Shown: positions 13,116-25,734 of the stretch, one piece after another
Layout: each line of letters opens with the position of its first letter
Position numbering within the stretch: position 1 is the stretch's first letter
NCBI RefSeq assembly: GCF_000003855.2
Contig: NW_003101645.1
Coordinates: 140,799 to 204,798, forward strand
Reading direction: 5' to 3'
From: Blastomyces gilchristii SLH14081
Lineage: Eukaryota; Ascomycota; Eurotiomycetes; Onygenales; Ajellomycetaceae
Length of the DNA: 64,000 nucleotides
Notes under the pieces: model-generated
What the model was told of the DNA's origin: nothing
Database searches by the model: none
Seen by the model: the letters and a program-made list of their open reading frames with translations, nothing else
Program-made: the position numbers and the translations under genes

Positions 13116-13466
13116 TTCCATTATACTCATATGCAAGCGGAGCTTATGATGAGTCCTTGCGTGATGTTAAATACAGGTCAAGTGTTGGTTATACAGGAGG
13201 AAATACAGGTGTTGAGACCACGCCAAGATAACAAGAACATAGGAAAATACAAAGGAGTGACAATTAGATACATGCGATAATAACTTCCCAGCCCAGGAAC
13301 ATAGAGCAATTCATTGGAGCGATTTGTACACCTCTGTATTTATTAGGAACCTGAGGTGCTTGAGTTCCGGATTTAATGTATTCCTGCGGGTTTCGAACCC
13401 ACGCGCCTTGGTTTCCCACGCCAAGGTGCTACCGGGTGGCCGCATTAACCATTCGGCCACCGGGGC
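13080..13466 (-). mobile_element. tRNA-derived SINE, copy 1 (unmutated)
   Basis: On the minus strand it begins GCCCCGGTGGCCGAATGG. It carries an A box (TGGCCGAATGGTTAATGCG), an inner hairpin CCTTGG...CCAAGG, and a B box GGTTCGAAACC. About 290 bp of unrelated body follow, ending GAAGAATAATAAT with a (TAA)n tail. ACTTCTTGACAATA is present at 13066-13079 and 13467-13480, a perfect 14-bp target duplication. The head resembles a class II (Ser/Leu-type) tRNA (inference). Unlike the gypsy DNA around it, the element keeps CpG and GC-rich blocks, so it landed after the host element was mutated. Confidence 0.9.
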
Positions 13467-16122
13467 ACTTCTTGACAATAAAGAGCTTGACAGAATATTA
13501 AGTCAGATGAGCAGAGCTGCTTTCAGAGTATGATTTCTATATCTGATATTATTCAGGTCAGCTTAACTCTGCTGATACACTGTCTAGACAGTCTGATTAT
13601 AATATCATTGATATGAAGAAGAATTCTATAAAAGAATCTCTGTTATTACTGCAGAAGAAGCTAGCTGCAGAGGATTAAGATTCTCTAAAGCTTAGAAACA
13701 GTATCAGTAAGACAGCTGCATAACTCAGTATAGAAGATGAAAGAAAACTCAGATCTCTGCAGAGAATTAATACTGAAGATTATGAGCTTCTTATATTATA
13801 TCTTACAATCATTGAATTGATAAAGAATGAAACAGTCTACAATCTTTCAATCTAACTACTTTTGAAATTTATTAATAAGTTACAGAAGAGAGATATCTCT
13901 ACTGCAGCTTAAATTCAGAAGTTAAAGAAGAAAGAATCTGATTTAAACTTGAAAGAGACAGACTCTGAGTGAGATGATACTGCTAAGAAATCAAGTCACT
14001 GATAACTAGAAGAATGTGAACTTCTACTGCTAAATGATTCAGTCTTCATCTCTTATAGCAGAGTGATGTATCAGAAGTTATTAAGAATTCATTATAATAA
14101 TTCTCATATAGAGCACTTCAGATTAGAGAAGACTGAGAAGCTTCTAAAATATAAATATATTTAAGATAAGCTTTAAGCAGATGTTAAAGAGTATATTAAG
14201 ACTTACAATATCTACTAAAAAATAAAGATTCTGTAATATAAGTAATACAGTAAGTTGATATCACTATCTGTTTCAAAGAGCTTATAACAGAATTTATTAA
14301 TGAATTTCATAGTTGATCTGTCAAAGTCAACAAGAGTTAAAGAATATGATTCAATTTTAATCATTATTAACTGCTTTATAAAGATAATCAGATATATCTC
14401 TACTTATAAAAAGATTAAAGCCTCTGAATTGACTGATCTGTTTTTAGATATTATTATTCATGATCACAGTACTCTGAAATTATTAATAACAGATCAAGAA
14501 TCTCTCTTTATCAGCAAATACTGATCAGCTTTTTACTATTATCTTATAATAAGACATCTTCTCAGTACTGCATTTCATTCACAGACAGATGATCAGACTG
14601 AACATCAGAATTAGACACTAGAACAGCATCTTTAAGTGTTCTATTCATATTATCAGAATGATTAACTTAAACATCTTCTAATCACTGAATTTATATATAA
14701 TAATATAAAGAATGCAATCTTAAAGATATCTTCTTTCTATACTTATTATGAATATAATTCTTCATTACTCAGTGATGTTATAGATGATATTTCAAAGAAG
14801 AGAATAAACAGTCAGAATGTTAAATAGATACAGAGAACAGAGTATCTCTCAGTATTAGAAGTAAAAGTAAGATTAAAACTTTTGAATAAAATTCATAAGA
14901 AGATGATAAAAAGCATTCACTGCACTCAGAAGTAATAGATGAAATACTATAATTAAAAACATCTTTCAATGAAGTTCTTGATAGAGAATCAAGTACTACT
15001 TTCAGTAAAGAATATCAAGATAATAAGATTATATAAGAAGCTCAGTGAGTGATGACTAAAATCTTTCTCAGTAATAAGAGTAATGAATAAGTAGATATAT
15101 AAGTTAAAATTATTCACAGAATTGAAATCAATTCATTCTGTTATTTATATTTTCTATTTAAAGCTCTATAAGTAATGTCTCAGAGTGAAGCTGTTTCAGC
15201 TGAATAATATTAAGATTAAGAGTAATACTGAATATCTTATGAAGAAAATATTGAATAAATGAATATATTACAGTAAGCTTCAATATCTTGTTAAATAAGA
15301 AGATTATTTATTATTAGAGAATTTGTGAGAATCACTTGAGTATTTAGAAAATGCTGAGAAAGAGATTATAAGCTATGAGATAACTAGTAGAGACTGCTCT
15401 GTTATATATTAGAGATATTGAATAAGAAATACTGCTTAAGTCTTCTCATTTTTCTCAAAGAATTTTTTAGAGATAATCTTATAATAATGAGCTGATATTT
15501 TATTAACTCTGTAGTACTCTTCTTCTATTTTCTCTTAAAGAATTTTTAGAAGTTTAATGAGACTACACAAGTGTAAAATTCCTGAAGCAGTTAAAGAAAA
15601 GAAATATTTGAAATTAATAAAGATTAATATTATCAACTCACAGATCACTGCTATTCTAAATAAGACTACAGCTTATTAAAAAAGTAAAAAGAAGAGAATT
15701 TCAGAGTCTACTCACTAATAATTATACTTTTATTAAACTTATTCTTTATCATTGAAGTCTTCAGCACTGATATCTTTATCTGCTAAGAAGTTAGTACTGT
15801 AGTACTACAAAGAAGCATGCTGTAGAAGAGTATAAGAGATACTTAAAGTATTAATTTATTAATTTATAAAGCATCTCAGTTATCTGTTTTAATTAAAGTA
15901 AGATTCTCTTCAATCAGTAATTAATCTTCATAGCACTTTCAACAGCAGTACTGACTGATTTCTTCTTAAGATCAGTCATTCTGAGATATTTTTTTATCTT
16001 GAAGACTTATACTTTTGTCTTCTTTTATAGATAAGTAAGAAAGATCTTCTCAGTCTTGATAGAATCTGTCAATACTTGAAGTTCTAAGATTCTCACTCTG
16101 TACTGCTTGAGCATCTGAGCTT

Positions 16123-16773
16123 CTAGTCAGAGCTGACACAACATCTTCTTATAGAGTAGATAATACTTACAGAGAGATAGAAGTCATTGTTACAGATGTA
16201 ATAAAAATAACAGAAGTGAGAGAAGAAACAGATATATAAGATTTCTCTCTTCTTCAGCTGCTTAACACAGTGTAGATAAGTAGTGATATTAGTCAGAGAC
16301 TGTACTGAAGTCTTCTCACAGAGAGAAGATGAAGAAATCACAGAACTCTGCAGACTCAACTTAGCAGTATTCTGAGCAGAGCTCAGACATACTGCAGAAG
16401 AAAAACTACAGATTGAACTTCTCAGAGTCACTGTCTCTGAAATCAAGCTCTTTTCAAGTTTCTCTCTGAATGATCACACAGAGTCATATATCACTGTACT
16501 GACTGAAGAGAGAAACAGTGTTGCAACAGTGATAAGAGAGACAGAGAAAGAACTGAATATAAATAAACTGACTGACAGAAGGAATGACACCTCACTGCAA
16601 GGTACAGTGACTACTGCCACAGCTGTAAGACAAGTAGAAGAAGAAGAAGAAGAAGATGTAACAATGAAAGCAGTGCTTCTGCAGTCTGTTAATATCACTA
16701 TCTTCATCTTCAATCTGGCTTTCTTGACAGTCATGGAGGCTGCAGTCACATCATGAAGATATTTATTACTCAC
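16123..16773 (-). pseudogene. Antisense reading frame between gypsy pol and its 3' LTR
   Basis: One minus-strand frame of 217 codons is interrupted by a single TGA near 16460. It starts directly after a TAG (16774-16776). The surrounding mutated pol has a stop every few tens of codons, so this stretch is unusually open. The product is Ser/Thr/Val-rich in its first half and has a Cys/Tyr/Phe-rich end (CFFSHFCYFYYICNNDFY). It resembles no family I recognise. It could be an accessory antisense gene of the element, or an open frame left by low-complexity sequence. Confidence 0.4.
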
Positions 16774-17233
16774 TAGAAAATATCAGAATAAGTTCTTTAT
16801 TATTCTTCAAGAATGATACTCTCATACACTCACTATTGTAATTAAGAAGAGAGAAAGAAAAATGTTTCACAGAGAAAGAGATCTTTTTAAAAAATTCTAT
16901 CACTACTGTTAACTTTGTCTCTAAAAATATATCACTTTTGCAGAGAATTTTATATATAGAATGAAATATATTAAGGAATCTGTAAGTCACTTATTAACTA
17001 CATTTTTCACATTTCAAATTAATATATAAGAAACTCACTTATCATGTGTTTGATTTGAATGAAGATGAGAAAAGAAAGATTTACACAGTTAGTAGAAAAA
17101 CTCATCTATTTCTTTATAGTATATACAGTACATATACTATCAATCAGTTAATAACTATTACTATATAACAAAGATAATTTCTAATTCAGTAATCTTAAGA
17201 GTATCAGAACTATACTCTTAAAGAGAAGAGTAT

Positions 17234-17766
17234 TATTACACTCTCAGCTGTATCAAGATCTTATTACAGTTTTACACAGCTCATTAATTTCATATGAATA
17301 ATTTCATTCTATCTAAACCAGTTTTCAATCACTCTATAACATCATTCAGATATATTATACAAAGATCTGATTGATAAATATAAGAACTCTGCTTTTATAT
17401 AAGATTAGCAGATTACTCTTTCTTAATAATAAATCACTGCTGAGGTATTACTCTGACTATTCTTACTTATAAAATAAGAGAAGAGTATCTGCTCATTGTC
17501 TATATAGAATAGCTAGATACTGACTTCTTATTAAAAAAGTCAGTGATTTATTTTTCTTCTACTGAAATATATACAAGAGTTACTGCATATCTCATACAAT
17601 CTTCTTAGTATACTAAGTATTATATCTGTGATATTCTCATAATAACTCTGTAGTCTATGAGCTCACTATTTAAGCAAGATAGTTAAGTTCACTTATACAG
17701 CTTCTTAAACAACTACTTCTACATAACACTGCTGACTAGTTATCACTTCGGTTCCATCATGTTACA
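17234..17766 (+). repeat. 3' LTR of the Ty3/gypsy element
   Basis: 533 bp, starting TATTACACTCTC (mutated from TGTCACGCTCCC) and ending ATGTTACA. It is followed by the target duplication ATATC at 17767-17771. The inner start is strongly mutated relative to the 5' LTR, but its outer end (TTCGGTTCCATCATG) is better preserved than the 5' copy. Confidence 0.93.
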
Positions 17767-17771
17767 ATATC

Positions 17772-17843
17772 TTAGAATAATGCTTATTTATTATCTTTTT
17801 ATAGAGAGTTCTGAGTCTGTTATTTCTCTATTATATATTAACA
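17772..17843 (-). repeat. Second half of the older copia 5' LTR
   Basis: On the minus strand this starts TGTTAATATATAATAG and includes a TATA-like CTCTATAAAAAGATAA. Joined to 4251-4301 it makes a roughly 123-bp LTR with TG...CA ends, followed by a primer-binding-like site. The gypsy element separates the two halves. Confidence 0.6.
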
Positions 17844-18546
17844 CTAGACTGACCGTCAGGATCATGAATTTCATGTTTGATCTCATTTAATCTGGTCTCA
17901 TATATTTCTTGGTGTGAATCCCGCTGAGACTGACTATTAAAAAAACATGTAAAGTGACTATATATCAGATCTTAAAATGAAATCATGACTTGAAAAAAAT
18001 AAGAAAGTGATCTCATTTAATCTCATTTAGTTTCATTCTTAGCATAAAGTTACTATTTTTAGACATTTTAAGGTTTTTTTTAGACTATTTTTAATTTTTT
18101 AAAAAGTAACACTTTTTAATAATGCTTAAATGAGATTTAAAGTCATTTAAAGTAATAAAAATAATTTAAATTGAGAAGTAAAAATCATGATCTCATTTGA
18201 AAAATGTGATAAGAGTAGACAGTAAGTCTCACTGAGACAGTATGAGACTACTATCTAATGTTATTATTATTATTATTCTTCAATTATAGATGTGTGCAGT
18301 CAGAGACTATGACATCTACCTGAGAACTTTTAGTTCTCAGGGTTTTTCCTATGTCTGTAAAGTTAACTATTATACATTCATCAATTTCAGATATGCAAAA
18401 TCAGAAAATTCCAGCTCAGAATACAAAAACTGTTTACAAATTGCAGTGTTTTAACATCTTTTGATACTTTGAAATCATTTGACAATATCATGACAAAGGA
18501 AAAGAGAAAAAGAACACAGTCTCAAAGATAGACACATTAAATAGAT

Positions 18547-18646
18547 NNNNNNNNNNNNNNNNNNNNNNNNNNNNNNNNNNNNNNNNNNNNNNNNNNNNNN
18601 NNNNNNNNNNNNNNNNNNNNNNNNNNNNNNNNNNNNNNNNNNNNNN
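18547..18646. other. Assembly gap (100 N)
   Basis: Exactly 100 N, the usual placeholder for a gap of unknown size. It falls in the LINE 3' UTR inside a pyrimidine-rich microsatellite. The matching stretch of the truncated copy near 735-795 suggests little is missing. Any reading frame crossing it is meaningless. Confidence 0.98.
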
Positions 18647-18739
18647 GAAAGAAAAAGATAAAGAAAAAGATAAAGTAAAGAGAGACTATAACAAAACAAA
18701 TTATTAAAAGAGAGTGTATAGCTGTTTTAATAGACTATA

Positions 18740-21700
18740 TCTAATTGATTTTCTCCTCTTCATATTCAGATAATTCTGAATTTAGTCATTTTCTTGTAGC
18801 TGCTTGAGTTTCTGATAGAAAGTCTATTAAGTATTTAATTCCTGTCTCAGTTGAGAATAAGAATCTCATATTTAATTGATTTAGATTATACTTCTCTTTC
18901 AATCTAGCTCTGAGACTATTGTATAATACACAGTATATTACAATATACTCAGAATTCTCATTTATATTGCAGAATGAGCATTCTATTGAGTCAAATCTAT
19001 CATCAAATCTTTATATATAAGATTTGAAATAGCCATGTTCTAGTTTCAGCTGTATTATAGATGAGAATATTTTCTTTTTATATTTAATTAAACAAGATTT
19101 TCACTTGAGTTTTATTTTAAATCTTGAATAATGTATACTCTTCTTTTATTTCTATCAGCTTTCATTTCACTTATCTAAACAAGATTCTTTTATTTTTCTC
19201 TTTATAAAAGATCAGGATATAATTTTTTGAATAGATCTGCTTAATTCTGCACTCTTTTTTACAGCTGAATCAGTCAATTCCTTATCATGAATATTTATAT
19301 AAGCAGAAACTCAGTGTAGATAAATTATCAGCTTTGATATTCTTCTCTTTTAAATTTTCAAAACAGAGTTTAAGATCAGTTCAAGATTCATTTAATTATT
19401 ATGAATCTGACTATTTCTAAGTCTTTTTAAAGTAGCTTGACTATCAGAGAATATTTATATCTCTTTCAAACAATTTCCTCTTTTATAAGATTTTATTTCA
19501 ATGAGTTTGAAAGCTTTCACTATTATAAATAGTTCAGCATCAAAGACTTCACATTCACAGTCTAGATTTCAGAAATCTGAGATAAAATTGATATTATCTT
19601 CAGTATAAGCAATGTCTGTGTCTAATCTATTCAAGTTCTCATTTTTTAAGTCATCTGAATAAATCAGAATAGAGTCTTTTATATTAATTGTAGAAATTCT
19701 CTTTAAATACTGTTCATATTCTTTCTCTTTTGATAGTTCACTTATTTATAAGTCTATAAGAGATTCAAGCTTTTCTCTTCAGAATGATAACTTCTCATGA
19801 TCAACTTTTTCAATATTTAAAGAAGAAAATTGATTTTTAATCAGAGAGTATAGTCTGTACAGTTGAGAAGACATTTTCTTTGAAGAATTATTTTCATTTC
19901 AATTAAGAAATCTATTTCAATCCAGTTCATTTTCAGAGTTAATTAATGAAAATGAAGAAGAGACTCTTTCTCTGATTATATAATTTAAGCTCATCTTTAC
20001 AACTCTCAGAGTATAGTTTATATAGGTCTTTTCAAATCTAATAGCAGAAGAAGAAATTGAAGCTTCAATTTTCATTGTTTTAATAGAAGATAATTTGAAT
20101 GCTTTCAGAATTCTTCTCAAGACTCTGTTTTACAGACTTTGAAAGAGTTCAGTGAAATTCTCTTGATTATTTTATTAAACTTGAACTTCATAATCAGCTA
20201 CTGATGTAATACAGACTATATATAACTGTCTCATAGCCTGGAAGAATAGACCTCTCTCTGTATTTAATAGTCTGATTATGTTATTCAATAGTCTTTCTAT
20301 CTTGACAGTTCTTTATTAAATATAATATTTAAAATTTAACTTGAAGTTTAATCATACTTCTAATTATTTGATATTTACACTGGGTTTAATCTCTCTATTT
20401 AAAAGAGTTAGAGATAGTTCTTTCTCATTGAATCTAGAAAAGAAATGAATTAACTTAGTTTTATTTATATTAAATTGAATTTAATTAATATCTGCTCTAA
20501 CAAAGATTTTCTTTATAGCTTCTTTAATTACTTTTAAATTCTCTTTAATAGTTTTTAAGTTATAGACTAGACTAATATCATTCATATAACTCAGAGATTG
20601 TACTATTTTTATATTTCTATTTTTGAATAGATATACAGTGTATATTGTAAATAAAATAAGTGAGATTGAAGATCTCTATGATACTTCTATTTTTATCTCA
20701 GTTTTATCTTATTTCATTTCATCAAAGAAGAGTTGTATAATTCTTTTAGATATAAAATAGTTAATTCATTTTATTAGAGAAAGTAACAGTTTTAATATCT
20801 TTAATATCTGAATTAATTTTGACTTTAAAATATAATTAAATGCTTCTTTTATATCAATAAAAACTGCAGTTGAGATCAGACTCTTATATTTTACTATTTA
20901 AATATTATGAATAACTGAGAGAATAGTATTAATTACAGAACACTGTTTTCTATCTCTTATTTATTCACTGAATAAAAGAGAATCATCTATAGAGCTTATA
21001 AAAGATAGTTAAGTAGCTATTATCTTTTCTAAAACCTTTTCTAGACAGTTCAATAGAGATATTACTCTATATAACTTAGAGATTGAAGTTTTTTTATTAG
21101 ATTTTATAAGAATCACTTCAGTGACTTCTCTTCAGTATTCACAATGATATTCATTTTTCAAGAGATTGAAAAAGAGCTTAAAATATTCATTCTTTAAGTA
21201 GGAATATATATTTTGAATAATCAAGTGATTAATTGAATCAGAATCTGCAGCAGTTTTAACAGAACTTAAGAAGATAACTGACTTTAATTCATCTTATGTA
21301 AGATCAGGTCATTCTCAGTCATTTTCATTAATATAGTTGAGAAGTGATATATTCTCTTTCTCTGAATCTGAATCTGAATCTGATGAGTTCTGAAAGAGAA
21401 TTCTTATAAAAGCTTGACATTTTTTCTCAAAAGAGTTTGCTGTATATGATTTATTCTGAAACTCATATTCTAAGGCTGGAAGTTTTGCTACACTTCTTAT
21501 TTTAGTATAGTTAAAAGCTTTAAAAACTTTCTTCTCTTATACTTCTTTAAGAAATTTATTTCAGCAGTCTGTTTTAGCTCTTTTAATATCTGAAAAATAT
21601 TTATTTCTGACAGTTTTGAACTCTTCATTAGATATTATATCATTCTTTCAATCTCTTCTAGCAGTAGCTAATTCTTTTCTTTTAAATAAGATATTCTTAT

Positions 21701-22690
21701 TTCATTAAGATTTTGAATACTCAGAAGATTTTCTTTTTAAAATATTATCTCTAATACTTATTAGAATAATAGATGTAATAAGCTTCACTCTATTCTTAAG
21801 TATTTCATTTGAGATATCTTGATCAGAATTCTAATATAGCTCATTCTGTCTTTCAGATTTTAACAGTTTTATACTTTCTTTAATTACTTTTCAATCAGCT
21901 TTTTCAAAGTTATACTGATTAGAGAGAAGAGGATTTTCACTCATTTATTTTTCACTCAGTTCAATATTAAATTGAATAATCTCATAATCTGATTCTGATG
22001 TCTTATTTAAATCAATAAACTAGTTTACAAGTCTTCTTTTCATTAGATTTTATAATATGAAGATTAGATCTATAATAGACTTCTGTTTCATATCTTTTCT
22101 AAAGAATGTTTATTAATCAGACTTATTAATCAAATCTATTGAATACTTAAAGATTTATTTAACTAGATTATCAGCTCTCACTACTCTCTTACATTCTGAA
22201 TTTCATTAGAGATGATATGCATTGAAATCTTCTGCAATTATAGAGTTTCTTGATAAAGTTATGTTCAGAAATTCTCTATTAATTATTCAGATATTATTAT
22301 TTTTCTTCAATGACTTTTTATTATAGATATTTATAAGCTGTATAGTATTAAACTCATTTTCTTTATCTATAATATCACTCATCAGAATATCAGAGTCAGA
22401 CATGATATTAAAGCTTAGATTAAATTAATATCTTGATCTCTTTCTTTCATAGATCACTACTCTTGACTTTATCTCAGACTTTTGAGATAGAAAGCAGTAG
22501 TAGCTTGAATGAGAAATAATATAATTTTACTCAGTATTAAAATTCAGTTCCTGAAGTAGTATAAAATCAACTTTTTATTCAAATATAATTTGAAGATAAG
22601 AATAAATACAATTTGAGTTTCTATTCACATTATTTTAAATAAATGTAATTTTTAAAGAGTTTTTAAACTTTTTTTGTTATTTTTATTGTA
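18740..22690 (-). pseudogene. LINE ORF2: endonuclease, reverse transcriptase, RNase H (inactivated)
   Basis: Reading the minus strand from 22690 down, an AP-endonuclease-like region contains AEDFNAYHL (about 22211-22236), where GDFNAHHP is the family pattern. The reverse transcriptase core has SLSYMNDISLVYN with the catalytic box Y-M-N-D at 20577-20588 (Y-x-D-D expected). Then come a conserved AFK-SSIK-M-IEASI stretch (19917-20120), an RNase H region with FSDSQATLKRLRNS near 19440, and a Cys-rich end CSFCN (near 18950-18970). An RNase H domain after the reverse transcriptase fits the Tad1/I group. Stops are frequent. Confidence 0.85.
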
Positions 22691-22749
22691 TATTCATACT
22701 AAAAGAGAGTAGAGATAGAGTAGAATCTAGTCACTATCATCAGATAGTA

Positions 22750-24340
22750 GATTATAACTATTTTAAAAAGTAGGAATCTCAACTGCTTACATTGTATCTA
22801 GTTTATTATCAGAGTCATTTCTCAATTCTCTAATCTTAACAGAAGTTTAAGAATTTAAATTCTATTTATATTTAGCTGAAGAATTGAAGTTTGAAGATTT
22901 AGATAGTTGAGAGTTTCTTCTTTTTAAGTTTACAGTTGTAAGTTTACTGACTTAACTTTTCTCTTCAGTTCTAGATTGACTTTAAGCTTCATCTTTTCTC
23001 CAGTTCTTTTAAGTTCTAGAAATAAATATACATTCTTTTAAGCTAGATGTATGTTTTTCTTTGCAATTAGAGCACTTAAGCAGAGTGTATTAATATATTT
23101 TATCTCTTTTTAAGCATGTTTTATATTTATACTCACTAGTTTTATAATCTCTGATACAGAATGCATATTTTGAGTCTCTAAAACATGAGATTACAAAGTA
23201 TTCATATCTTTGACAGTTTGAACACTGTGTTTAAGCTTTGAGATTCATTCTTGAGTCTTTGTATTCATGAACTCTTATTTTCAAATCTGCTACTCTTACT
23301 TCAGAGATCTTTGACTGTTTAAGTATTTTTATATATACTAGAATAGAGACATTTCTCCTGCTTTATCTGAACTTAATTGAATTTAGTTATATAGACTTCT
23401 TTCTCAGTTGAATACAGTTGTATTCTTTTAATTCATTTTTAAGAAGTAGTATTTCTTCTTCACAGTCAAAAATTTCAACTGAAATATTATAAAAAATGAA
23501 TTTATCTCACTTTTCATCTCTTTCAGATAGAATTATTATATTTAACAAAGATTCTACTACTGACTTTCAGAGATTCTCATTCTGAATAAGAAATTCAGCA
23601 CTGAATTCAGATATTGTAGTCAGAATAATGAAGTTTTTAAAGAATGATAACTCAATTGAAGCTATAACTGATTTTTGAACTTCAATATCAGTTATTAACT
23701 GAGAAAAGAACTGCTGATTAATTTCATTTCTAATTCTGAAAATAAGATTTAAGTTTAGTCTGTTTTTTTGCAGAATATTCTGATTTAAGACTTTAAGAAT
23801 AAGTCTTCTATTTCTGAAGATTTAAAAGTTTTTCTTTTTTTATATTTTCTTTTTCACTTTTCTATAAATAGAGACATAAGCAGTATTCTTCTCAGTTTTC
23901 TCAGAATTTTAAGCAGATTTTGAGATAGCAGGTTTAAAGACAGTAGATTTAGCTGCTTGAGCATATATTTTCTTCTGATTCAAAGAAGAAGAAGAAGTAG
24001 AAAAAAAGAAAGAAGAAGAGTAAGATAAAGAGTCAGTGATTATACTAGAAATTTTCAAGGTTTTTTAAACTGTGTTTGAAATTCTAAGTTTGAACTTGAT
24101 CATCTTCTGTAATTATCTAGTCTGAGTATGAAGAATTAACAGAACTTCTTCATTCATCTCACTCAGATACTGCTTTTTAAGAATCTTACTTACTTTTTCA
24201 AGTTTCTGTATTTTAAGAACTTGTTATTTCTCTATTTCTTCTTTCTTTCTTCTCTTCAGAATTTCAATCTTAGAAATAGTATTTGAGAAAGTATCTTTTT
24301 TCACATCAACTGAGTGTATTTTTGAACTTATTATTTTCAT
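22750..24340 (-). pseudogene. LINE ORF1 (gag-like) remnant
   Basis: The minus strand carries several zinc-knuckle-like clusters between about 23000 and 23250, including CSNCQRYEYF...C and CSNCKEKHTS...C. Basic and charged helical stretches lie upstream. This is the arrangement of the nucleic-acid-binding ORF1 of fungal LINEs. Limits are approximate because the start codon cannot be picked in the mutated sequence. Confidence 0.65.
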
Positions 24341-25344
24341 TCAATGAAATGTTGATCAGACTGTTTCAATTGAGATATTTCTAAGTCTATTTTCAATTGA
24401 AAAGTTGATCAGACTGTTTCAAAAGAAGAATAAAAGACTTTTATATATAAAACACCTGATTTTTTTCACACTAGTTCAGTAACTAGATTAGATTTTTAAA
24501 GAGAATTTAATAAACTAAAATTGATTTTTAAGATAAATTAATAAAATCTTTATAATCTCTTTCTTAAGATATAGTGAGGAAAAGTATAATATCAATTAAT
24601 AATAAATCAGATAATATGACAGTTTTTGAGAGAAAAACTGATAAAAAATAAATCAATTTTTTACAGAGAAATTGATTAAAACTATTCAATTTTATTCTAA
24701 ATCATTCAATTCTTCTCACATAACAAGTGTGCAACTCAAATCAGTTAATAAAGAGTATAAAAAAGAATTAAGTATTAATAAAAGCTCTTCAGTCACTGAA
24801 AAAGTAATTCTTATTTAAAAGAATATGAAATTATAACAGAAAATAACTCTGTTTTTAATTCTTTATAAGAATATTGTATAAAACTCAGAGAAAAACATCT
24901 TACTTTTTCAAGAGAAGTAAAAAACTATTTCTAAGATCTTTTTTTTGCATTAACTACTGTAGAAGAATGAGATAGAAACTGCTAAGATATACACTACTAT
25001 ATATCTTCTATCAAGACTTTCTCTCTTCAGAGTCTTGATATTATAGAGAATATAAGTCTGTTTCTATATAATAATATAAATATTATCAGCAGAATGTAGA
25101 GAAACTAGTTATTTATATCTTAAAATAGAAAACTTTATCAATGATTATATTAATATAGAGTTAATTCTTAAATTCAATAGAAATCTAGTATTACTGTTCT
25201 CAATCTCTTACAGAATCTATTGAATATTAAGATATTAAAACTAGATTTAATATATCTCACTGTACAGAGATTAAAGACTCAGTCAGATCTTAAAGTATAC
25301 TGATTTTATAGTTATTAATATACTGTTAACTCATTATTCACTGA

Positions 25345-25612
25345 TTATGTATTGAATGCTGTTACTGAAATATCTTTTTGTATTATTCTGCTGAGAATGA
25401 GCCAGATTGAGAGAGATAGTACAAGGGTAAGACTTGGTGTTGAAGTCTAGATACACTGATGACAGACTGTGAAGATTGCACTTCAGAAGAGTCTGTTGAT
25501 TATATGCTTAATATTATCACTGAGATATCTTTTTGTATTTTTCTACTGAGAATGGGCCAGATTGAGAAGGGCAGTATGAGGGTGAGACTTGATGTTAGTG
25601 TTTTGAAACATC
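25345..25612 (-). repeat. Two-unit direct repeat in the LINE 5' region
   Basis: A block of about 90 bp (CTGAAATATCTTTTTGTATT...GGTGTT, about 25363-25445) recurs at about 25525-25605, offset by roughly 160 bp. Most differences are transitions. Tandem monomers in a LINE 5' UTR often carry promoter activity, but that is inference here. Confidence 0.6.
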
Positions 25613-25734
25613 AAAGATGAACAGAGTTTTCATGGAGGTCACTCCTCAGATATCTTCACAACTACAGGTCAGAGATCTTCCAAAATCAAGAAGATTGATG
25701 CATATGGCTAGGTCACTTCACCTTACAATTTGTA

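Larger units (their letters stand above)
5024..15400 (+). pseudogene. gag-pol of the Ty3/gypsy element, inactivated and split
   Basis: Gag starts at about 5024 and is cut at 5279 by the copia insertion, resuming at 10531. A degenerate zinc knuckle CFNCRADNHYISDY (last Cys lost) lies near 11020-11070. Reverse transcriptase spans about 11740-12500 with LYLCIDYRGLN and a catalytic box Y-L-N-N at 12276-12287, where Y-V/L-D-D is expected. RNase H is split by the SINE around 13080-13480. An HHCC-like region is near 14090-14240, the integrase core near 14290-14830 (open 14300-14524), and a chromodomain near 15245-15370 with two expected W codons now stops. The DD-to-NN and W-to-stop changes are all G-to-A. 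Confidence 0.88.
4302..17766 (+). mobile_element. Ty3/gypsy retrotransposon with chromodomain, RIP-mutated, containing nested copia and SINE
   Basis: Identical-length LTRs (4302-4834 and 17234-17766, 533 bp each) bound the element, and the 5-bp target duplication ATATC is present at 4297-4301 and 17767-17771. The interior holds gag, a CCHC-like knuckle, reverse transcriptase, RNase H, integrase and a chromodomain, in Ty3/gypsy order. It is interrupted by a copia element in gag (5280-10525) and a SINE in RNase H (13080-13466); without these it is about 7.8 kb. Many stops, mostly where W, R or Q codons are expected, make it inactive. The target was the 5' LTR of the older copia element. Confidence 0.93.

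Noticed and set aside
18475..18699. Minus-strand frame running through the N block
   Set aside because: Its middle is unknown sequence in a LINE 3' UTR; it is not a gene.
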